13,850 nt of DNA from Microbacteriaceae bacterium. Its GTDB lineage: Bacteria > Actinomycetota > Actinomycetes > Actinomycetales > Microbacteriaceae. Made by a program: the position numbers and the translations under genes. The notes beneath the pieces are model-generated. The model was given only the letters and a program-made list of their open reading frames with translations. It had not been told where the DNA came from and did no database searches. This document shows positions 1 through 7,007 of this stretch, in pieces (the first letter of the stretch is position 1; each line of letters begins with the position of its first letter). The stretch covers positions 1-13,850 of the forward strand of contig JAODLU010000063.1 in the NCBI GenBank assembly GCA_025464125.1, read 5' to 3'.

Positions 1-354
1 GATGCCGCCACCCGCGCCGACCTCGAGTTCGCCTGGCGCGCGGTGCGGGCGGTCAAGTCGAACGCCATCCTGCTCGCGCACGACGGTGCGTCAGTCGGAG
101 TGGGCATGGGCCAGGTGAACAGGGTCGACTCGTGCAGGTTGGCTGTGAGCCGTGCAGCCGATCGTGCCGCGGGATCTGTGGCGGCATCCGACGCATTCTT
201 CCCGTTTGCCGACGGACTCGAGATCTTGCTCGAGGCCGGCGTTTCAGCTGTCGCCCAGCCGGGCGGTTCCATGCGAGACGGCGAAGTGATCGAGGCCGCG
301 AAGAAGGCCGGCGTCACGATGTACTTCACCGGCGAGCGGCACTTCTATCACTAA
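1..354 (+). CDS. purH: Bifunctional AICAR transformylase/IMP cyclohydrolase, C-terminal part
   Basis: This is the last 117 codons of PurH; the gene runs off the left edge and the reading frame is open from base 1. PurH carries out the last two steps of de novo purine synthesis: it formylates AICAR ribotide (ZMP) with 10-formyl-THF, then closes the ring to IMP. The visible part belongs to the transformylase domain. It shows the family's conserved block [20 protein letters not shown] followed by RVDS, then the [12 protein letters not shown] and [11 protein letters not shown] segments, and ends GERHFYH, close to the usual RHF-H terminus. The upstream catalytic Lys-His region and the cyclohydrolase domain lie outside the window. 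The stop (352-354) is only 11 bases from the stop of the convergent lipoprotein gene, and I see no hairpin terminator between them. The link to this window's other folate genes (purU, glyA with its ZMP riboswitch) is metabolic. Confidence 0.97.
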   Translation, partial: DAATRADLEFAWRAVRAVKSNAILLAHDGASVGVGMGQVNRVDSCRLAVSRAADRAAGSVAASDAFFPFADGLEILLEAGVSAVAQPGGSMRDGEVIEAAKKAGVTMYFTGERHFYH

Positions 355-365
355 CGCTCTTTAGC

Positions 366-938
366 TCAGGTGATCGTGATGCCGGTGATGCTGCCGTTGG
401 TCGCGGTGTCCTTGCCATAGCTGATGGTCGCCGTCGCGGTACGCCCGTCGGGCAGCGTGATGACCGGGGCCGAGGTGTAGCCCGAACCAGCGTTCGTGAT
501 GGTCACGGCGTCTCCGACGATTGTGGCGGTGGCGGCTGAGTGCGGCCAGGTCTCACCCATGGTGCCGCTGTAGCGGTAGAAGTTCGACGCGGCATCCAGC
601 TGGTCGTTGGTGATTCCGTATGGCGCGAGCACCTTCAGCAGGGCGGCCTTGTTCAACCCGACCTGCGCGCTGCCAGGAGCCTCCCCACCAGCGGCGGGTG
701 TCACGCCGCTGAAGGCGAGGCGGAACACGTCTTCTGGCACGCCGAGAGCCGCAGCGACGAGAACCACCGGCCGACCGTTGTCTACAGCTTTGGTGTCGAA
801 GCCACCGCTGATCGAGACGGTGATCGCTGCTGTCGTCGAAGAGGTGGACGAATCGGATGCCGGTGCGGATGCCGCGCTGCATCCCGCCAGGGCCAGCACC
901 ATAGCTGCTCCTGCTATTGCAATCAGTGTTCTGTTCAT
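366..938 (-). CDS. Putative lipoprotein of unknown function
   Basis: A 190-residue secreted lipoprotein is predicted. Residues 1-20 form a type II signal peptide: N-R near the start, a hydrophobic core, and a lipobox LAGC with the lipidated cysteine at position 20. A Ser/Thr/Ala-rich linker follows (about 21-40), then a compact region (about 45-130) containing the segments ALGVPEDVFRLAFSGVTPA and NKAALLKVLAPYGITNDQLD. A C-terminal segment with the NAGSGYTSAPVITLPDG pattern (149-165) is seen in other secreted bacterial proteins. I recognise the general look of this domain from uncharacterised proteins but cannot assign a function. The start is supported by the signal peptide and by a TAGGTT box exactly 6 nt upstream of the ATG with no Shine-Dalgarno, which suggests a leaderless mRNA. 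It is convergent with purH and divergent from the dimethylargininase gene. Confidence 0.85.
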   Translation of the reverse strand: MNRTLIAIAGAAMVLALAGCSAASAPASDSSTSSTTAAITVSISGGFDTKAVDNGRPVVLVAAALGVPEDVFRLAFSGVTPAAGGEAPGSAQVGLNKAALLKVLAPYGITNDQLDAASNFYRYSGTMGETWPHSAATATIVGDAVTITNAGSGYTSAPVITLPDGRTATATISYGKDTATNGSITGITIT

Positions 939-944
939 GGGGCG

Positions 945-950
945 AACCTA
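945..950 (-). promoter_or_regulatory. Putative leaderless -10 box for the lipoprotein gene
   Basis: Reading the minus strand, TAGGTT (950 down to 945) is followed by six bases CGCCCC and then the ATG at 938. There is no Shine-Dalgarno. The TANNNT-N6-ATG arrangement fits actinobacterial leaderless promoters, where transcription starts on the A of ATG. No convincing -35 box is seen at 16-18 bp. Confidence 0.55.
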
Positions 951-980
951 GCGGCGGGCACCAGCCAGAAGCCCGCTCTT

Positions 981-1016
981 GGCAAACGCATAGGCGTTGC
1001 ACGGGCAATGCATGGC
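981..1016. promoter_or_regulatory. Imperfect direct repeat and alternative hairpins in a divergent intergenic region
   Basis: GGCAAACGCATAGGC (981-995) and GGCAATGCATGGC (1004-1016) are similar direct repeats 23 bp apart. The same stretch can form two overlapping hairpins: GCAA-ACGC/GCGTTGC around loop ATAG, and CGTTGC/GCAATG around ACGG. It lies between the lipoprotein and dimethylargininase starts, so it could bind a regulator of both. This is only a pattern; no known operator is recognised. Confidence 0.25.
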
Positions 1017-1057
1017 TCCTCGACGCCGCGCGGCCGTCCCTCGCATTTTCGATCCAA

Positions 1058-1063
1058 TAGGGT
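1058..1063 (+). promoter_or_regulatory. Putative leaderless -10 box for the dimethylargininase gene
   Basis: TAGGGT is followed by exactly six bases (CTTGGC) and the ATG at 1070. No Shine-Dalgarno is present. The spacing is the same as at three other starts in this window. No clear -35 hexamer is visible. Confidence 0.55.
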
Positions 1064-1069
1064 CTTGGC

Positions 1070-2293
1070 ATGACCGCTTATACACGCCAGACCACTTTCG
1101 CCCGCAGGACAGCGGCTGCTGCAGCCAGCTCGGGGGCGGTCGCGGTCGCTGCGCTCGCCGCATCGATCCTGTTGTTCTTCGGCGCGGCCGGTCTCAACCC
1201 CGCGGCGCTCGCCACACTGTTCCAGTACTTCGTCTACTCCACGATCATCACCTTCGTACTGCTCGCGATCTTCGCGCTCGTCGGCATCTACCGCTACTGG
1301 TACCTGGCCGTGGTCGGCGCTCTTATCGCCTCGGTGATCGGATCACTGCTGGGGTTCACGATCACGGTAGCCACGTCTGGCACAGCGGTCACCGGCGATG
1401 TGTTCGCACAGGTGCCCGCCACTCTCGCCGGGCCGAACCTCGGATTCGTGATCTTCACCGTGATCGGTGCGGTCACCCTCGGCAGCGTCATCTGGAAGCG
1501 CATGGTCGGCGACCGGCCGGCATCCACGAGTGACAGGCGCATCGCGGTAGTTCGCGCGCCCGCCGAGAACCTCGCAGACGGCCAGGTCACGCACGTGAAG
1601 CGCAAGAAGGTCGACTCCGAACTGGCCGATGCGCAGTGGGACTCCTACGTGGCAGCAATGGCAGACAACGGCTGGGACATCGTCGAGGTGCCCACCGCAC
1701 CAGCGCTCGCAGACTCGGTGTTCGTCGAAGACGCGATGGTTCTGTTCGGCGACACCGCCGTCATGGCGAGCCCCGGTGCAGAGTCCCGCCGTGGCGAGAC
1801 CGATGCCGTTCGAGTGATCGCGGGCGACCTGGGCCTTTCAGTCGAACAGATCACACTGCCCGGAACCCTCGACGGCGGCGACGTGCTGAAGGTCGGAACA
1901 ACTGTTTATGTCGGCCGCGGCGGGCGCACGAATGCTGAGGGCATCCGCCAGCTTCGCGCCATTGTGGCGAGGCTCGGATTCACCGTGGTCGCAGTTCCCG
2001 TAACGAAGGTGCTTCATCTCAAAAGTGCAGTGACCGCCCTGCCAGATGGCACAGTGATCGGCTACCCGCCGCTCGTGGATGACCCGTCGATCTTCGACCG
2101 CTTCCTCGCGGTTCCGGAAGAGGCAGGCTCTCACGTGGTCGTGCTCGCGCCAGACACCGTGCTCATGGCGACATCCGCTCCCAAAAGCATCACCATGATC
2201 GAAGACCTGGGCTACCGCGTAGTCGGTGTCGACATCAGCGAGTTCGAGAAGCTCGAGGGCTGCGTCACCTGCCTTTCGGTTCGGGTGCGCTAG
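1070..2293 (+). CDS. Dimethylargininase (DDAH)-type hydrolase with N-terminal four-helix membrane domain
   Basis: Dimethylargininase hydrolyses methylated arginines to citrulline and an amine; it belongs to the guanidine-modifying superfamily (pentein fold) with a covalent Cys intermediate. Residues about 155-407 form the enzyme domain. Visible features are ADSVFVED (214-221, substrate-binding acids), LDGGDVL (267-273, D268 as the likely third catalytic residue), GRGGRTN (282-288), LHLKS with H316, and a C-terminal CVTCLSVRV where C401 aligns with the catalytic cysteine (C398 is an extra one). Typical family members are about 255-285 residues. Here about 150 residues precede the domain and contain four predicted membrane helices (about 22-38, 52-73, 77-103, 122-143), so the enzyme is probably membrane-bound. 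The helix number and the positive KR after helix 4 suggest the hydrolase faces the cytoplasm. Start at 1070 is supported by the leaderless -10 box. Arginine deiminase-like activity on another substrate is possible. Confidence 0.85.
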   Translation: MTAYTRQTTFARRTAAAAASSGAVAVAALAASILLFFGAAGLNPAALATLFQYFVYSTIITFVLLAIFALVGIYRYWYLAVVGALIASVIGSLLGFTITVATSGTAVTGDVFAQVPATLAGPNLGFVIFTVIGAVTLGSVIWKRMVGDRPASTSDRRIAVVRAPAENLADGQVTHVKRKKVDSELADAQWDSYVAAMADNGWDIVEVPTAPALADSVFVEDAMVLFGDTAVMASPGAESRRGETDAVRVIAGDLGLSVEQITLPGTLDGGDVLKVGTTVYVGRGGRTNAEGIRQLRAIVARLGFTVVAVPVTKVLHLKSAVTALPDGTVIGYPPLVDDPSIFDRFLAVPEEAGSHVVVLAPDTVLMATSAPKSITMIEDLGYRVVGVDISEFEKLEGCVTCLSVRVR

Positions 2294-2310
2294 CAATTCG
2301 CGCCTCGGCC

Positions 2311-2338
2311 TTGCGGGGTCGGGGGCGGCGGGCATAAT
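2311..2338 (+). promoter_or_regulatory. Putative sigma-70-type promoter of the ABC exporter operon
   Basis: TTGCGG (2311-2316) and CATAAT (2333-2338, five of six matches to TATAAT) are separated by 16 bp. It lies just after the dimethylargininase stop and about 100 bp before the ABC start. The transcript would have a roughly 90-nt GC-rich leader containing a short GCCCC/GGGGC hairpin. Confidence 0.5.
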
Positions 2339-2436
2339 CTGGAAGGCTGCCCGGCGGGCCCCCCAGGGGCACCGCCCAGGCCGATCACGTCATGGGGACC
2401 TGGTCGCCCACGAGGTCGAGGCCAGAGGATTCCGTC

Positions 2437-4215
2437 ATGCCCGCAGGAGAGAAGCGACAGGGGACGCTTGCGTCGATGCTGCGCATCTACCCGTACGCGA
2501 AAACTGCGATGCCGCGTCTTTATTTGGGTATGGCGGCAGCGCTGGTGGCTGCAGTCGTCGCGCTGGTAATCCCGCAGGTGCTCCGCGCTCTCGTCGACGG
2601 TCCGCTGCAGGATGGTGACTCCAGCCAGATCTGGTGGCCAGTGGTAGCCGTGCTCGGTCTTGGAAGTCTCGAAGCGCTCATGATCTGGGTTCGCCGCGCC
2701 TTCGTGCTGCAACCGGCTACAGGCATCGAGTCCCGTATGCGCAACGCGCTGTACACGCGCCTGCAGGACCTGCCGGTGAGCTTCCACGACCGCTGGGCGA
2801 GCGGCCAGTTGCTTTCCCGCATGCTTTCCGACATCAACCTGGTTCGCCGGTGGCTGCAATTCGGTCTCATCCTGCTCGTCGTCAACTCGCTCACCATCGT
2901 GGTCGGACTGGTCTTCCTGCTGTCGATCAGCTGGGTGCTCGGGCTGGTGTTCCTCGTCTGCTCGATTCCCCTGTGGATCTTCAGCTACCTCTTCGAGAAC
3001 CAGTACGCAGCTGTCGCGAGACGCAGCCAGGACCAGGCCGGCGATCTCGCAACCGCTGTCGAGGAGTCGGTGCACGGCATTCGCGTGCTGAAGGCTTTCG
3101 GTCGCGGCAGCTACGCGCTCAAAGGGTTCGCAACGCAGGCCGAGCAGCTGAGGGGCACCGAGCTCGCCAAGGCCAGGGCTATCGCCAACATCTGGTTCTG
3201 GTTGCTGCTGGTGCCAGACGTGACGTTCGCGATCAGCCTGCTTGCCGGGGTGTGGCTTGCCGCGGCAGGCCAGCTGTCGGTTGGCCAGCTTGTGGCATTC
3301 TTCGCGACGGCGACCGTGCTGCGCTGGCCGGTCGAGTCCATCGGGTTCCTGCTCTCGATGACATTCGACGCGAGGTCCGCCACCGATCGATACTTCGAGA
3401 TCATGGAGGCGCCGAACACGATCGTTGACCCCGAGCATCCGAAGCAGATCACGCAGCCCGAGGGCCGGCTCGTCTTTCACGACGTGCATTTCAGGTACGC
3501 GGATGCCGCTGGTGATACAGCAGACCTGCTCGACGGCGTGACCCTTGCGATCGAACCGGGGGAGACGATGGCCGTCGTCGGTGTCACAGGCTCCGGCAAG
3601 TCGAGCCTGACCGCCCTCACCACGCGCCTCTACGACGTGACCGGCGGCTCGATCACCCTCGATGGGGTGGACGTGCGCGACCTGTTGCGTTCAGACCTGC
3701 GCCAGCGCATCGCCATGGCGTTCGAAGACGCGACCCTCTTCTCCGCATCCGTGCGCGACAACGTGCTGCTCGGCAAGCCGGACTCGACCGATGAAGAACT
3801 CTCCGAGGCGCTCGACATCGCCCAGGCGGATTTCGTATTCCAGCTGCCGAACGGCATCGACACATTGATCGGCGAGGAGGGACTCAGCCTCTCCGGCGGC
3901 CAGCGCCAGAGGCTCGCGCTTGCCCGCGCGGTAGCAGCACGCCCCCAGGTGCTTGTGCTCGACGACCCGCTGTCTGCGCTGGATGTCGACACCGAGGCGC
4001 TCGTCGAGGCCGCCCTCAGGAGGGTGCTGGCTTCCACCACCGCGCTGGTGGTCGCCCATCGACCGTCCACAGTGATGCTCGCCGACAGGGTCGCCCTGCT
4101 CGAGCACGGCAAAATCACCGCGGTCGGCAGGCACAGCGAGCTGCTCGCCACCAACGAGCACTACAGGTTCGTCATCTCGAGCCTCGACGATGAAGATGAG
4201 GAGCTGCGCGCATGA
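2437..4215 (+). CDS. Heterodimeric ABC exporter, subunit with degenerate catalytic site
   Basis: A half-transporter of 592 residues: a six-helix exporter membrane domain (about 25-310), then a nucleotide-binding domain (about 340-592). Walker A is GVTGSGKS (382-389), signature is the canonical LSGGQ (485-489), Walker B is VLVLDD (505-510), and the switch histidine is H541. Two key positions differ from the consensus: the catalytic glutamate after Walker B is Asp (D510), and the Q-loop glutamine is Glu (E430, in AFEDATLF). These mark the non-hydrolysing site of heterodimeric exporters such as the TM287/288, BmrC/BmrD and LmrC/LmrD type. The partner is the next gene, joined by an ATGA overlap. 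I chose the ATG at 2437 because AGAGG sits 8 bases upstream; the in-frame ATG at 2392 adds 15 residues and lacks a ribosome-binding site. Substrate (drug, lipid or peptide) cannot be told from sequence. Confidence 0.93.
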   Translation: MPAGEKRQGTLASMLRIYPYAKTAMPRLYLGMAAALVAAVVALVIPQVLRALVDGPLQDGDSSQIWWPVVAVLGLGSLEALMIWVRRAFVLQPATGIESRMRNALYTRLQDLPVSFHDRWASGQLLSRMLSDINLVRRWLQFGLILLVVNSLTIVVGLVFLLSISWVLGLVFLVCSIPLWIFSYLFENQYAAVARRSQDQAGDLATAVEESVHGIRVLKAFGRGSYALKGFATQAEQLRGTELAKARAIANIWFWLLLVPDVTFAISLLAGVWLAAAGQLSVGQLVAFFATATVLRWPVESIGFLLSMTFDARSATDRYFEIMEAPNTIVDPEHPKQITQPEGRLVFHDVHFRYADAAGDTADLLDGVTLAIEPGETMAVVGVTGSGKSSLTALTTRLYDVTGGSITLDGVDVRDLLRSDLRQRIAMAFEDATLFSASVRDNVLLGKPDSTDEELSEALDIAQADFVFQLPNGIDTLIGEEGLSLSGGQRQRLALARAVAARPQVLVLDDPLSALDVDTEALVEAALRRVLASTTALVVAHRPSTVMLADRVALLEHGKITAVGRHSELLATNEHYRFVISSLDDEDEELRA

Positions 4216-6050
4216 GCGACACCGACTCCACTCTCTCGGGCGACTCCACCGTTTCGGGAGTCACTGGCGAGGAGCGAAACGACTTCAACAAGGTCGAGAG
4301 CAGGCAGATCCGCGATCGTTCGCTGAAGCTGCTCAACTCGCTGCTGCGGCCGCTCTGGGCGCGAACCACACTCACGATCGCCGTGGTGGTCGTGAGCACC
4401 GCCGCGCAGGTCGCGGGCCCCGCGATCATCGCCTTCGGCATCGACACCGGGTTGCCCGCGGCTCTCGATCATCGATGGATCCCGCTCGGCCTCGCGGTCG
4501 TCGGCTACCTGTTCACCGGGATTATCGGCGCGGTGCTCATCGCCTGGTACACGGTGTTGTCTGCCCGCATCGGGCAGGCCATCCTGTTCGACCTGCGCAA
4601 GCGGGTATTCAGGCACACGCAGAGGCTCAGCGTCGAGTTCCACGAGACCTATACCTCCGGCCGCATCATCGCCAGGCAGACCAGCGACCTCGAGTCCATT
4701 CGCGAACTTCTCGATTCCGGCATCAACCAGCTCGTGCAGAGCGGCCTGTACATGCTGTTCATCGCGATCGCACTCTTCCTGCTGGACTGGAAGAGCGGCG
4801 TCGTTCTTGTGATCGCCCTCGTGCCTCTCGCGTTCCTCACCCGCTGGTTCGCGAGCCGCTCGCAGCTGGCCTTCCGCGAGACTCGGGTTACATCTGCCCG
4901 GCTGATCGTGCAGTTCGTGGAGACCATGACCGGCATCCGTGCGGTGAAAGCGTTCCGCAAGGAGAAGCGCAACGAAACCGGCTTCGCGGGTCTCGTGCAG
5001 GACTATCGCGCGGCGAATGTCGGCGCCATCAAACTGTTCGGGGTTTTCGATCCCGGTCTCGTCCTCATCGGCAATGTGGCGCTCGCCGTAGTGCTGCTCA
5101 TCGGTGGGCTGCGGGTTGCGGCTGGCGGTCTCGAGATCGGTGTGCTGCTCGCTGCGCTGCTGTACGCGCGATCGTTCTTCGCGCCCGCGCAGGAGATGGC
5201 GATGTTCTACAACTCCTACCAGGCGGCAGCGGCGTCGCTGGAGAAGATCTCGGGGCTGCTCGAGGAACGTCCTGGCGTGCCAGACCCGACCCGGCCGATC
5301 GACCTCTGGGAGGCCCGAGGAGACCTGCGATTCGACGGCGTCGAGTTTGGCTATGGTGCAGGCAAGGTCATCCTGCCGAACTTCGACCTCGAACTGCTGG
5401 CCGGCCAGACCATCGCACTCGTCGGATCGACCGGCGCGGGCAAATCCACCCTGGCCAAGCTCGTCTCGCGGTTCTACGACCCGTCGAAGGGCACGATCTC
5501 GCTCGACGGTGTCGACCTGCGCATGCTGCATCCGAAAGACCTTCGCAGGGCCATCGTGATGGTGACCCAGGAGGCGTACCTGTTCTCGGGGTCCGTCGGC
5601 GAGAACATCTCGCTCGGCAAGCCAGGAGCATCCCGCGACGAGATCGTTGGTGCTGCGAAGGCCGTCGGCGCGCACGAGTTCATCAGTGCGCTGCCTGACG
5701 GCTACGACACCGACGTGAACAAGCGCGGCGGTCGGGTCTCCGCTGGCCAGCGCCAACTCATCTCGTTCGCCAGGGCATTCCTCGCCGACCCCAGCGTGCT
5801 CATCCTCGACGAGGCAACCGCATCCCTCGACATCCCGAGCGAGCGTCTCGTGCAGGAGGGCTTGCAGACCCTGCTCGCCGACCGCACGGCCATCATCATT
5901 GCCCACCGCCTGTCGACGGTCGCCATCGCTGACAGGGTGCTGGTCATGGAGCACGGTCGCATCGTCGAAGACGGCACCCCGGCCGACCTCATCTCGGGTA
6001 CAGGCAGGTTCGCGCACATGCACGCGGCCTGGCGGGATTCGCTGGTCTAG
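4212..6050 (+). CDS. Heterodimeric ABC exporter, subunit with canonical catalytic glutamate
   Basis: The second half-transporter, 612 residues, starts with ATG overlapping the previous stop (ATGA, 4212-4215), so the two are probably translationally coupled. A roughly 45-residue acidic/polar N-terminal tail is followed by the six-helix membrane domain (about 50-330) and nucleotide-binding domain (about 365-612). Walker A GSTGAGKS (405-412), Q453, Walker B ILDE with catalytic E534, and H565 are all intact, but the signature is VSAGQ (509-513) instead of LSGGQ. In the head-to-tail dimer this weak signature would face the partner's Asp-containing Walker B, while the partner's good LSGGQ faces this subunit's E534. 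The pair thus makes one competent and one degenerate ATP site. No hairpin terminator is obvious in the 41 bases before the convergent ATL gene. Confidence 0.93.
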   Translation: MSDTDSTLSGDSTVSGVTGEERNDFNKVESRQIRDRSLKLLNSLLRPLWARTTLTIAVVVVSTAAQVAGPAIIAFGIDTGLPAALDHRWIPLGLAVVGYLFTGIIGAVLIAWYTVLSARIGQAILFDLRKRVFRHTQRLSVEFHETYTSGRIIARQTSDLESIRELLDSGINQLVQSGLYMLFIAIALFLLDWKSGVVLVIALVPLAFLTRWFASRSQLAFRETRVTSARLIVQFVETMTGIRAVKAFRKEKRNETGFAGLVQDYRAANVGAIKLFGVFDPGLVLIGNVALAVVLLIGGLRVAAGGLEIGVLLAALLYARSFFAPAQEMAMFYNSYQAAAASLEKISGLLEERPGVPDPTRPIDLWEARGDLRFDGVEFGYGAGKVILPNFDLELLAGQTIALVGSTGAGKSTLAKLVSRFYDPSKGTISLDGVDLRMLHPKDLRRAIVMVTQEAYLFSGSVGENISLGKPGASRDEIVGAAKAVGAHEFISALPDGYDTDVNKRGGRVSAGQRQLISFARAFLADPSVLILDEATASLDIPSERLVQEGLQTLLADRTAIIIAHRLSTVAIADRVLVMEHGRIVEDGTPADLISGTGRFAHMHAAWRDSLV

Positions 6051-6091
6051 CAGTTCTTGGCGGAGCGATCGTGTGGCGGCGGGCTGGGCGG

Positions 6092-6439
6092 TCAGGGCGT
6101 CCAGCGAGCGAGGGCCAGGTCCACGCGAAAGACACCGCCGGCTGACCACTTGAGCGGGGTACTTTCCGCCCGGTAATACTCGAGCGCCCGGGACTCGTGA
6201 TCGGCAGCAGGATGCCCGCTCGCCCGTATCACGCGCCACCATGGCACCTCGCCACCGTAGTAGGCCATAACCTGTCCGACGCCGCGCGCGGCCCGCGAAC
6301 CGATGGCGGCGGCGACATCCCCGTAGGTCATCACGGTGCCGGCCGGGATGGATTCCACGACCGCCAGCACGCGTGAGACGAAGTCGTCAGGGGCAGGCGC
6401 GGAGTCGCCGGAAGCTGGTCCAGCCTCGGAGGCAGCCAC
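6092..6439 (-). CDS. Alkyltransferase-like (ATL) DNA-repair protein
   Basis: A 115-residue relative of the C-terminal domain of O6-methylguanine-DNA methyltransferase. ATL proteins bind O6-alkylguanine, flip it out and hand it to nucleotide excision repair; they have no alkyl-acceptor cysteine. The family traits seen are MTYGDVAAAIG (37-47, with Y39), ARGVGQVM (51-58, R52 as arginine finger) and VPWWRV (65-70). In true methyltransferases the last motif is PCHRV; here Cys is W67 and the following His is W68, so transferase activity is excluded. Many ATLs have PWHR; the double Trp is a variant. The start is GTG at 6439, which overlaps the stop TAG of the upstream GNAT gene by one base (TAGTG), so expression probably depends on coupling. 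The first roughly 18 residues are Ala/Pro/Ser-rich and may be disordered. Confidence 0.88.
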   Translation of the reverse strand: MAASEAGPASGDSAPAPDDFVSRVLAVVESIPAGTVMTYGDVAAAIGSRAARGVGQVMAYYGGEVPWWRVIRASGHPAADHESRALEYYRAESTPLKWSAGGVFRVDLALARWTP

Positions 6440-6891
6440 TACAGGTCGAGCAGGCCGATGTTCTCGCCGTACTGGCTCTGGCCGACGATTACGAAGCCGG
6501 TGTGCAGGAAGAACTGCTCAGGTCCGTCTTCTCCGGGCTCCCACAGGGCGTTCAGTCGGCCGAACCCGCGCAGGCGCGCTTCCTCGGCGAGCGCCCACAC
6601 GGCGAATTTGCCAACACCGTGACCCTGGGCGTCCCCTGCGACGCTGACCCGCCAGATGCAGCTGCGGAATTCTTCCTGCGTGGCCTCAGGGTCGAAGTTG
6701 CCCCTGATGAACCCGACCACGCGGTCGTCTTCGAGTACCACCCTCGTCCAGCTGGTGCTGGGGTCGATGTACGCGTCGGCGATCGCGTAGGAGGGAGGGG
6801 TAACGAACTGTTCCTGGCCGCGCCGGAGCATGAGTCCGTTCGCGGCAACGATCGTCTTTGCCGACAGTTCTTCGAGTCGCAGCTCAGCCAT
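6439..6891 (-). CDS. GNAT-family N-acetyltransferase, possibly polyamine-type
   Basis: A 150-residue single-domain GNAT enzyme that would transfer acetyl from acetyl-CoA to an amine. The acetyl-CoA pyrophosphate loop is visible as QGHGVGK near residues 89-95, preceded by the beta-strand IWRVSVAG; a C-terminal PEQFFLHTGF block matches the usual motif B. The N-terminal pattern GQEQFVTPPSYAIADAY recalls diamine/spermine acetyltransferases of the BltD/PaiA kind, but the substrate is only a guess. I take the ATG at 6891 as the start because a TAGCCT box lies exactly 6 nt upstream, giving a leaderless mRNA; an in-frame GTG at 6897 would add two residues. It leads a two-gene unit with the ATL gene and is divergent from icd, sharing the intergenic palindrome. 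Confidence 0.87.
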   Translation of the reverse strand: MAELRLEELSAKTIVAANGLMLRRGQEQFVTPPSYAIADAYIDPSTSWTRVVLEDDRVVGFIRGNFDPEATQEEFRSCIWRVSVAGDAQGHGVGKFAVWALAEEARLRGFGRLNALWEPGEDGPEQFFLHTGFVIVGQSQYGENIGLLDL

Positions 6892-6897
6892 AACCAC

Positions 6898-6903
6898 AGG
6901 CTA
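6898..6903 (-). promoter_or_regulatory. Putative leaderless -10 box for the GNAT-ATL unit
   Basis: On the minus strand TAGCCT (6903 down to 6898) is followed by six bases GTGGTT and the ATG at 6891. There is no Shine-Dalgarno. The palindrome at 6927-6950 ends just upstream of where a -35 element would be. Confidence 0.5.
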
Positions 6904-6926
6904 ACGCGAGCCGCCGATTTGTGCGG

Positions 6927-6950
6927 AAGTATCTCGATGTCGAGATACTT
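6927..6950. promoter_or_regulatory. Perfect 11-bp inverted repeat, probable operator between icd and the GNAT gene
   Basis: The arms are AAGTATCTCGA (6927-6937) and TCGAGATACTT (6940-6950), separated by TG; all 11 positions pair. It is AT-richer than its surroundings. It lies in the divergent intergenic region, covering the expected -35 region of icd if TAAGCT (6962-6967) is its -10, and just upstream of the GNAT promoter. The size and symmetry fit a dimeric helix-turn-helix repressor (TetR or MarR type). No regulator gene is in the window and I do not recognise the motif with confidence. Confidence 0.65.
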
Positions 6951-6961
6951 ATCCGAGCGGG

Positions 6962-6967
6962 TAAGCT
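6962..6967 (+). promoter_or_regulatory. Possible icd -10 box
   Basis: TAAGCT fits the TANNNT pattern and sits 12 bp downstream of the palindrome. It would give a 5' UTR of about 33 nt ending in the AAGGAG ribosome-binding site. There is no good -35 hexamer, so a regulated or activator-dependent promoter is possible. GATACT inside the palindrome is an alternative. Confidence 0.3.
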
Positions 6968-6994
6968 GTTCGAGGTGGCAGAGACCCTGCCTAT

Positions 6995-7000
6995 AAGGAG
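6995..7000 (+). promoter_or_regulatory. Ribosome-binding site that fixes the TTG start of icd
   Basis: AAGGAG lies 7 nt upstream of TTG (7008-7010). It decides for this rare start codon over upstream in-frame possibilities. A TTG start behind a near-perfect Shine-Dalgarno may tune expression of an otherwise abundant enzyme. Confidence 0.8.
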
Positions 7001-7007
7001 AGCAACG

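Noticed and set aside
355..365. Terminator between purH and the lipoprotein gene
   Set aside because: Only 11 bases separate the stops and no hairpin with a T run is present on either strand.
2392..2436. Earlier ATG (2392) for the first ABC subunit
   Set aside because: No ribosome-binding site and no family similarity in the added 15 residues, while ATG 2437 has AGAGG at a good distance.
2340..2436. Riboswitch in the ABC operon leader
   Set aside because: The leader is GC-rich and can form short hairpins (GCCCC/GGGGC), but no conserved riboswitch or attenuator pattern is recognisable.
2290..3489. 399-codon open frame on the minus strand opposite the first ABC gene
   Set aside because: Same reason: antisense shadow with low-complexity charged composition and no recognisable motif or start signal.
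6051..6091. Terminator between the ABC operon and the ATL gene
   Set aside because: No stem followed by a T run is visible; termination here may be Rho-dependent or use sequence inside the convergent gene.
4161..6242. 693-codon open frame on the minus strand opposite the second ABC gene
   Set aside because: It is antisense to a well-conserved gene; its translation is Arg/Asp/Glu/Gln/His-rich without any domain, as expected from the mirror frame of a GC-rich gene.
6921..7007. Upstream in-frame extension of icd
   Set aside because: It would translate the palindrome and promoter region; the TTG at 7008 has an ideal Shine-Dalgarno and yields the family's normal N-terminus.
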